This document shows, one piece after another, positions 24,995 to 30,507 of a stretch of DNA of 30,507 nucleotides. Source of the DNA: Flavobacteriaceae bacterium UBA5544 (GTDB lineage: Bacteria > Bacteroidota > Bacteroidia > Flavobacteriales > Flavobacteriaceae); the NCBI GenBank assembly GCA_002426755.1, contig DINI01000006.1, positions 79,128 through 109,634 of the forward strand, in the 5' to 3' direction. The notes under the pieces are model-generated. The model had not been told where the DNA came from. It did not search any database and saw only the letters and a list, made by a program, of their open reading frames with translations. Numbering within the stretch: the first letter of the stretch is position 1; the number at the start of each line of letters is the position of its first letter. The translations under genes and the position numbers were made by a program.

Positions 24995-27142
24995 TTAATA
25001 GAATTTTGCTCTGTGATCCTCAATATCTGCTGCCTCTTTTAAAGCTTCAAATACTTTCGTTTGAGATTCATTTACTCTAGCTGTTGTCAATCTATTTGCA
25101 ACGGCTTGATAGTTATCCAATTTAGGCGCTTGTGTTTTGTTGGTGACAGTTAACATATAAACACCTTTATCACCATCTATCAGACCTGAAGATTCTCCTG
25201 TTTTCAATCCAAAAGCAGTTCCTACTACTTTAGGCTCCAAACCAGCACCTGCCAAAGTTGGATTCTTCATATTAACAGCTGCCGCAGTCATTACAGATAG
25301 GTTTTTATTTTTAGCGATCTCCTCAACTGTTTTTCCTTTGATTCCTTCTCTAATCATTTTAGCTTTCTTCTCTTTTCTGATTTCAGGAATCACAGTAGCA
25401 GACGCTGCCTCCACATTCATCAAGCCTTTCTCGTTGATGGCTGATACTTGAGCAACCACATACCCTCCGCTTGGTATGGAAAAACGTTTGGTGTCACCAA
25501 CTTTTGTTCCATCCTCAAAGGCCCAACGAACAATCGTTCTTTGACTTCCAAGACCAGGGATATTTTCATCCAATTCCTTAATTCCATTTACTGGTTTGAC
25601 CGCCAAATCTTTTTCTTTCGCTACCGCTTGAAAATCTTTATCCTGAATAGCGATTTCAAAATTTGAAACATTATTGAAAGATGCATCAATTGTTCTCTCT
25701 GATGGTTCTATTTTTTGTGCCAGTGTTGCAACCTTTACCAATCTACTGTTTCCTTTTTGGCCTAAAATTTCAATGACGTGGAATCCGAAATCAGATTTTA
25801 CAACTCCTAGATCACCAGTTTTGTTTTCGAACGTATAATCTCTAAATGCCGGGACCATTGCGTTATAAGCATACCAATCTAAAACACCTTCCTTTTCATT
25901 ACTCACTTTATCAATAGAGAAATCCAATAAGCTCACGAATTTTTTTCGATCACCTTTGATAACGCTCAACAAGCTGTCTGCTGTTGCTTTCGCTTGTTCT
26001 TCAGTTTGAGTTGTTTCTTCAGTTGCAGAACGTGATCCAATAAAAGGAATCAAAATATGTCTTGCCTTCACAGAATCCGGCAAGCTTTTTTCTGCTACAA
26101 CTTTCGTAATTTTAATCATATTACTGTCGGTGTAAGGGCCATAGTATTGACCTACACCTAAATTATAAATAGTATCTTGAACGGAAGCAGGCAATGTTTC
26201 TTTCTTCACAAAAGCATCATTGTATTTTACATCCGAATAAGTGTTGATAAATCCTTCGATATCATTCGTATTTCTAAAACCAACGACGGTGTCATTCAAT
26301 TTTGAAACTTCATTGTATTCTACTTTGTTGTCCATCATTGAAAGAACGTTATTTTTCACTTCCTCTTCATCTTCGGCAGAGGCAACTTCTTTAAATTCCA
26401 CAAAATTGATGTCTCTTGAAGCCTCAACTTCAAATTTTTTCTTGTGGTCTTCCATGTAAGATGAAATTTCAGATTTTGAAACATTTACAAGACTATCTGC
26501 AATTGTTGTATATGCCACTTGAACATATTTTAAATCAACGGTTTCATTCTCTAAATTGTATTCCACTTCTGCTTCACCAATAGTACTCGACACTCCAGCT
26601 TTAATCATATTGAAATAAGACTGTTGTTGACCGCTGACCGCAATTGATTTTTCGCTATCAACCCATTCGTCATAGTTTATCATTGAGTTTCCTATTGGAG
26701 CTCTCGTAGGACTGATAGCCTTTAAATTGGCAATAAATTCGTTCAATTTGTTTTCATCAAACACACCTGCCTCATTACTGAAGTCTGGAAGACTGGAAAG
26801 ATTTTGCTTTAACAACTCTCGCATTTGATCTTTTTCAACCGTCAATCCTAATTCTTCAAATTGTTTTTGCAACACGGCTCTGCGCACTTCTTGATCCCAA
26901 ACACGATTCATAGCTTGTGTTGAAGTCCCGTTAGGACCCATTTGACGTTGTGCCAATTCCACTTTACCCATAAAGTCCTCACGATTGATGTCTGTACCAT
27001 CGATGGAAGCAATGACGTCTTGCGACCCGGAAAACGCACTTGAATTTCTGAACAAGTCAGAAAGCACGAATGAAAATAAAGCTAATGCAATAATTGCAAT
27101 AAGGAAAATTGAACGTTGTCTAATTTTATTTAAAACTGCCAT
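24995..27142 (-). CDS. PpiD/SurA-like peptidylprolyl isomerase (periplasmic foldase)
   Basis: The 715-residue protein has one N-terminal membrane segment (about 11-30), a SurA-N-like helical region (about 40-200) and a parvulin-type rotamase domain (about 357-460) with KARHIL (359-364) and FGFHVIEI (452-459). A further Ala/Lys-rich region follows. This is the PpiD plan: membrane-anchored in the inner membrane with the chaperone and isomerase parts in the periplasm, helping newly exported proteins to fold. The family's usual length is about 620-720. It is separated from the CNNM/CorC gene by 247 bases with a degenerate -7 box (TATTTTCG near 27176-27183), so it probably has its own promoter. 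Confidence 0.88.
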   Translation of the reverse strand: MAVLNKIRQRSIFLIAIIALALFSFVLSDLFRNSSAFSGSQDVIASIDGTDINREDFMGKVELAQRQMGPNGTSTQAMNRVWDQEVRRAVLQKQFEELGLTVEKDQMRELLKQNLSSLPDFSNEAGVFDENKLNEFIANLKAISPTRAPIGNSMINYDEWVDSEKSIAVSGQQQSYFNMIKAGVSSTIGEAEVEYNLENETVDLKYVQVAYTTIADSLVNVSKSEISSYMEDHKKKFEVEASRDINFVEFKEVASAEDEEEVKNNVLSMMDNKVEYNEVSKLNDTVVGFRNTNDIEGFINTYSDVKYNDAFVKKETLPASVQDTIYNLGVGQYYGPYTDSNMIKITKVVAEKSLPDSVKARHILIPFIGSRSATEETTQTEEQAKATADSLLSVIKGDRKKFVSLLDFSIDKVSNEKEGVLDWYAYNAMVPAFRDYTFENKTGDLGVVKSDFGFHVIEILGQKGNSRLVKVATLAQKIEPSERTIDASFNNVSNFEIAIQDKDFQAVAKEKDLAVKPVNGIKELDENIPGLGSQRTIVRWAFEDGTKVGDTKRFSIPSGGYVVAQVSAINEKGLMNVEAASATVIPEIRKEKKAKMIREGIKGKTVEEIAKNKNLSVMTAAAVNMKNPTLAGAGLEPKVVGTAFGLKTGESSGLIDGDKGVYMLTVTNKTQAPKLDNYQAVANRLTTARVNESQTKVFEALKEAADIEDHRAKFY

Positions 27143-27389
27143 TTTGTTATTTGTATTATAAAATAATAAGTGCGCGAAAATACCATTTTCTATTAAATAA
27201 TGAAAGTAGAAGTTTGTTTTTTTGAGTGTTGCGGGACGATGGGTGGTTGTTTGATGTTAAGACACTTAAAATCGCTCTATTTTTCTCAAAAAAAGGGTGA
27301 AAATTAAATAAACAAGTGGTCGCTTCAACACACGTTTTAAACTAAAAATTTGAATGAAAAACTTGTGTTACACTAGAGCTTATTACAGA

Positions 27390-28679
27390 TTAATCCTCAT
27401 CGAGAACCTTCAGCATGACCAGATCTATTTTGGTGGAAGTCACTTCGAGGATGGTGAAAATAAAATTCTCAATCTGCACTTGGTCATTAACTTGAGGAAT
27501 CTCTTCGGTTTCATCAACAATCAATCCTCCAAGAGTTTCATAAGTTTCGCTTTCGGGAAGGTCTAATTTGTAAGTCTCATTGATATAATCCACTTCCAAC
27601 CTCGCAGAAAATTTATAATTGCTTTCATCAATTCTTTCTTCTATCAATTCTACGGTATCGTGTTCGTCCTCTATTTCTCCAACCAACTCTTCTACAATGT
27701 CTTCCACAGTGATGATTCCTGAAGTGCCGCCGTATTCATCAATAACGATGGAGATGCTTTTCCGCTTTTTGGTCAAAAGATTAAGAACATCCTTTACCAA
27801 CATAGTTTCAGGCACAAACTCTACCGGCATGACAATGGACTTAATGCTTTTTGGTTTTTTGAACAATTCAAACGAATGTACATATCCCAAAATATCATCG
27901 ATGGTGTCTTTATATACCACAATCTTCGACATTCCTGTTGATGTGAATAGTGCGTTCAGATTTTTTATAGAGTCTTCAATATCTACCGCAACAATTTCTG
28001 TACGAGGTATCATGACTTCTCGGGATTTTACTTCCGAAAACGCCAAAGCATTCTGAAAAATTTGAATTTCGCTATCTACTTCGTCATGTTCCTCGACCGA
28101 TTCCATTTGCTCACTGATATAATTGCCCAACTCTACCTTGGTCATTGCCAACTGTATATCATCTCCTTGACCTTTAAAAATATGTTTGATCACCATATTG
28201 GAAATCCAAATCACAAAATCTGAAATGTACCAAAAAATCACATAAAAGATGTAGGCAGGAATTGCCAATAGTTTCAGCAACGAGTTGGCATAGATCTGAA
28301 AAAACACTTTTGGTAAGAACTCTGCCGTAATAAGAATAATCAATGTAGAAATGATGGTTTGGGTCAACAAACTCAAATCATTCAACAGATAATTGAGAAA
28401 GTCATAATCGGTTGGCAACATGGAATGAAACCAAGCCACCAGCTTATCACCCATTAAAAATCCATAGACCACCAGAGCAATATTATTACCAATGAGCATG
28501 GTTGCAATAAACTTGGAAGGCTTTTCAGTGATTTTTGATAAAATTGTGGCAAGAGGACCCTTTTGTTTTTTCTCAATCTCTATATGTATCTTATTTGAAG
28601 AAACATAAGCGATTTCCATACCCGAAAAGAAAGCCGATAAAATAAGCGATAAAATAATGATGAACACATCGATATCCAT
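27390..28679 (-). CDS. CNNM/CorC-type transporter family protein (DUF21-CBS-CorC_HlyC)
   Basis: The 429-residue protein has a DUF21 (CNNM) membrane domain (about 1-175), a CBS pair (about 218-338) with the diagnostic VIDEYGGTSGIITVEDIVEE (312-331), and a CorC_HlyC domain (about 350-427). Members of this family are membrane proteins implicated in Mg2+ (or Co2+) efflux; older annotation calls them hemolysins. The sequence resembles GldE, but the known GldE is tied to gldD and ssb, which are absent here, so I do not use that name. It starts three bases after the stop of the 63-residue membrane protein gene, in the lptC operon. Confidence 0.9.
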   Translation of the reverse strand: MDIDVFIIILSLILSAFFSGMEIAYVSSNKIHIEIEKKQKGPLATILSKITEKPSKFIATMLIGNNIALVVYGFLMGDKLVAWFHSMLPTDYDFLNYLLNDLSLLTQTIISTLIILITAEFLPKVFFQIYANSLLKLLAIPAYIFYVIFWYISDFVIWISNMVIKHIFKGQGDDIQLAMTKVELGNYISEQMESVEEHDEVDSEIQIFQNALAFSEVKSREVMIPRTEIVAVDIEDSIKNLNALFTSTGMSKIVVYKDTIDDILGYVHSFELFKKPKSIKSIVMPVEFVPETMLVKDVLNLLTKKRKSISIVIDEYGGTSGIITVEDIVEELVGEIEDEHDTVELIEERIDESNYKFSARLEVDYINETYKLDLPESETYETLGGLIVDETEEIPQVNDQVQIENFIFTILEVTSTKIDLVMLKVLDED

Positions 28680-28682
28680 AAA

Positions 28683-28874
28683 TTATCTTTTGTTTCTATC
28701 CTCCATTTTTTTGGCAAAACGCATTCTAAAGAAAAACATAAATACTGCCAATGCTGCAATTACCAACATCATGTAGGCTCTGTTTCTGTCAGAATTCCAA
28801 TTGATGACCGCTTCATATATAAACAAAACAGCAAATGCCAAATATGCATATTGAAAGAATTTTTGAATCTTCAT
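28683..28874 (-). CDS. Small two-helix membrane protein, unknown function
   Basis: The start at 28874 gives 63 residues with two hydrophobic stretches (about 7-22 and 34-50), a short polar turn (NWNSDRNRA) and a basic C terminus (RFAKKMEDRNKR). I do not recognise it. An in-frame ATG nine codons upstream (28901) would add MPYIIKFTH and bring it nearer to lptC, so the start is not settled. It lies between lptC (37 bases away) and the CNNM/CorC gene (3 bases away), so it is part of the operon. Confidence 0.68.
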   Translation of the reverse strand: MKIQKFFQYAYLAFAVLFIYEAVINWNSDRNRAYMMLVIAALAVFMFFFRMRFAKKMEDRNKR

Positions 28875-28911
28875 GTGGGTAAATTTGATTATGTATGGCA
28901 AAGATAACTAA

Positions 28912-29463
28912 TTATTCATCTAAATAGATGATTCCTGTTACCTCTAATGCTTCAAAATTCTTGAAGTCTTTATCAGAATTGAATCCATTACCAGAGATGA
29001 TTTTGGTAGGTGACTTTAACTTGAAGGCTTCGTTGGTGAAAATCTGCTCATTCTTTTGGTCGTAATACAGTTGATTGGCAAAAATACTGTCGCCTTCTTG
29101 AGTCACGATAATCACATTTTTCTGCAAGTCTATGAGGTCATTTTGATTATAGGAAATGGCATAATCGGAAAGAATCGTGCTTTTTTGCCCTTTGTCATAA
29201 AGCAACAATTTGATGCCATCAGGAAATTCCTGAAACGCAAATTCGCGATTGGAATAATCTTTCATTTTTGGGCTCAAAAGATTGGCCTTGACTTTGCCAG
29301 AATCGGTGTATTTTAAATTGATATTCTCTGCGATGCCCACAGGTTCATTTTGAAGCACACCAATCTGTTGGACTTCCTTAAAGTTGTCCTTACATGAAAA
29401 AAACATAGTCACAACGATGGCTGTGACTATGTTTCTAAATATATGTGTGTTCTTTAATTTCAT
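28912..29463 (-). CDS. lptC: LPS export periplasmic protein LptC, lipoprotein form
   Basis: The 183-residue product has a lipobox TMFFSC (Cys24) and a beta-rich LptC-like body with VQQIGVLQNEPVGIAEN, a strand pattern around KANLLSPKMKDYSN, and GDSIFANQLYYDQKNEQIFTN. LptC is part of the bridge that moves lipopolysaccharide from the inner to the outer membrane. The E. coli form is anchored by a membrane helix; here it appears to be a lipoprotein, usual for Bacteroidetes. Its start codon directly follows the stop of the TPR gene (TAAATG), so the two are translationally coupled. Confidence 0.87.
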   Translation of the reverse strand: MKLKNTHIFRNIVTAIVVTMFFSCKDNFKEVQQIGVLQNEPVGIAENINLKYTDSGKVKANLLSPKMKDYSNREFAFQEFPDGIKLLLYDKGQKSTILSDYAISYNQNDLIDLQKNVIIVTQEGDSIFANQLYYDQKNEQIFTNEAFKLKSPTKIISGNGFNSDKDFKNFEALEVTGIIYLDE

Positions 29464-30507
29464 TTACAATTTTGGAACTGTAACGCTTGATCCAATCCAA
29501 CATCCAATTTTGATGGTGGTTCCTTCACAATTACAGCTAAAGATATCTTGTTTTGAAGGCGCTCTACCTTCATAATTTGCAATCAATTGATCCGCATAAG
29601 ATTTCAAGCTACCATCCACTTTAGCAGCTTTTCGTGCTTCAGCAGCTGCCAACCAATACACAGCTCTTTTGTTGAACACTGAATCACCACAATCGTTCGC
29701 GCTGGCAGCATACATCTGTGCAATCTCAAGATAAGCTCTACCCATCGATGGACTTAAGCCCAATGCTTTTTGGAAATAACTTCTAGCAGAACCATATTGT
29801 CCTTTCTTTTTCAAACTTTTTCCAATTTCGTAAGCTCTTTTTGCTTTTTTCAATGGATCTTTTTCAAGGTCATATGCTTGGTCTAAATACTCATTACCTT
29901 CTTTTGTTTTTCCTTGAGAAAACAACAAGTTAGCAACGAAATATTTAGTATCTGCTGAAGGTGATGCTGCGTCATAAGCCTTTACCAGTTCAGTATACAA
30001 TGGATCGTCTGTACATTCTTTATTGTACATTCTGCTTACCGCACGTTGCAACCATTCTGAATTTGTCTTGTTGTTTTCGAAATCTTTTTTGTACAGAGGA
30101 ATTAAGTTTTCACAATTTGCCAATTGACCCAATTTGGTGTCCATGCTACCAGAAATATTATTATAATTTTCCAAATAACTTTCGTAAGACGCCTTGTATT
30201 GTTGTTCTTTAGAAGTTAATGCCGTTCCTCCTTCTTCTTTCTCTACAAGTGGATTTAATTTTAAGGTATAGTTATCTATTTCCTTGCTGATTTTTTCACT
30301 AACATCATCATATTTATTAAACACAGCTTGAACATCAACTTCTTTTGCATCATGCATATCCACTACAGAAGAAAAATAAATGTAAAGTGCTCTTGGGCTA
30401 GTGAAGTTATCTTTGTCTTCTTTAAAAGCCTTGTCCAACATATCATAAATCTGTTTGTTGGTTGCATTCAATTCCTTTTTGAAATCGTACATTAATTCGC
30501 CTTTGTC
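29464..30507 (-). CDS. TPR-like protein, N terminus outside the window
   Basis: The frame is open to the window edge (DKGEL precedes the internal Met at 30492), so this is the C-terminal 347 residues of a longer protein. It has TPR-type helical pairs, such as the block around NLLFSQGKTKEGNEYLDQAYDLE and the next GQYGSARSYFQKALGLSPSMGRAYLEIAQMY, which fits TPR spacing. The C terminus has CNCEG and WIGSSV. I recall this TPR-lptC order in other Flavobacteriaceae, so it may serve envelope biogenesis, but its own role is unknown. It is the first visible gene of the TPR-lptC-small membrane-CorC operon; the true start lies upstream. Confidence 0.78.
   Translation of the reverse strand, partial: DKGELMYDFKKELNATNKQIYDMLDKAFKEDKDNFTSPRALYIYFSSVVDMHDAKEVDVQAVFNKYDDVSEKISKEIDNYTLKLNPLVEKEEGGTALTSKEQQYKASYESYLENYNNISGSMDTKLGQLANCENLIPLYKKDFENNKTNSEWLQRAVSRMYNKECTDDPLYTELVKAYDAASPSADTKYFVANLLFSQGKTKEGNEYLDQAYDLEKDPLKKAKRAYEIGKSLKKKGQYGSARSYFQKALGLSPSMGRAYLEIAQMYAASANDCGDSVFNKRAVYWLAAAEARKAAKVDGSLKSYADQLIANYEGRAPSKQDIFSCNCEGTTIKIGCWIGSSVTVPKL

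Noticed and set aside
27143..27389. Hidden gene or RNA between CNNM/CorC and the PpiD-like gene
   Set aside because: The 247 bases are AT-rich and have no ORF with family features, no clear hairpin and only a degenerate -7 box.
27390..28679. Calling the CNNM/CorC protein GldE
   Set aside because: The sequence family matches, but the usual gldD and ssb neighbours are absent, so the generic name is safer.

Overview
The window looks like chromosomal DNA of a Flavobacteriaceae (Bacteroidetes) bacterium. The evidence is the AT-rich composition, promoter -7 boxes of the TAnnTTTG type, almost no Shine-Dalgarno sites, many Bacteroidetes-style lipoproteins, a large type IX secretion (T9SS) substrate with a C-terminal sorting domain, and family-typical genes (DUF5522, DUF4136, flavobacterial M49 lipoprotein, LptC after a TPR protein). 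I see no rRNA, tRNA, CRISPR array, transposase or phage gene.

Layout. 1-234: end of an unidentified gene. 331-4260 (+): a diheme cytochrome lipoprotein of the SO2930 type and a large metzincin-like lipoprotein protease. 4304-8951 (-): two overlapping paralogous alpha/beta hydrolases, an M49-type peptidase lipoprotein, two small multi-pass membrane proteins and a possible small-peptide ORF upstream of them. 9102-11625 (+): a helical-repeat cytoplasmic protein and two small exported helical proteins. 11684-14712 (-): a compact operon, PLP enzyme of the ACC-deaminase/D-cysteine desulfhydrase family, then a GH73-LysM lipoprotein, then hemL. 14863-19746 (+): a 1627-residue T9SS substrate. 19747-20033: a convergent intergenic region with a terminator, an imperfect hairpin and five 11-bp tandem repeats. 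20034-20357 (-): a 107-residue HExxH membrane protein. 20407-24876 (+): a 53-residue DUF5522 Cys protein overlapping hutU, a DUF4136 lipoprotein, and a SulP anion transporter. 24995-30507 (-): PpiD-like foldase, CNNM/CorC protein, a small membrane protein, LptC and a TPR protein truncated by the window end.

How the genes fit together. Much of the content concerns the cell envelope: exported peptidases, peptidoglycan hydrolysis, outer-membrane biogenesis (LptC, PpiD), T9SS secretion and ion transport. The rest is housekeeping metabolism (tetrapyrrole synthesis, histidine degradation). I found no clear new multigene defence or mobile system. The least explained parts are the 11-bp repeat array, the membrane-protein pair with its broken upstream peptide ORF, and the hydrolase pair in which one member has Lys where the other has the His-Gly motif.
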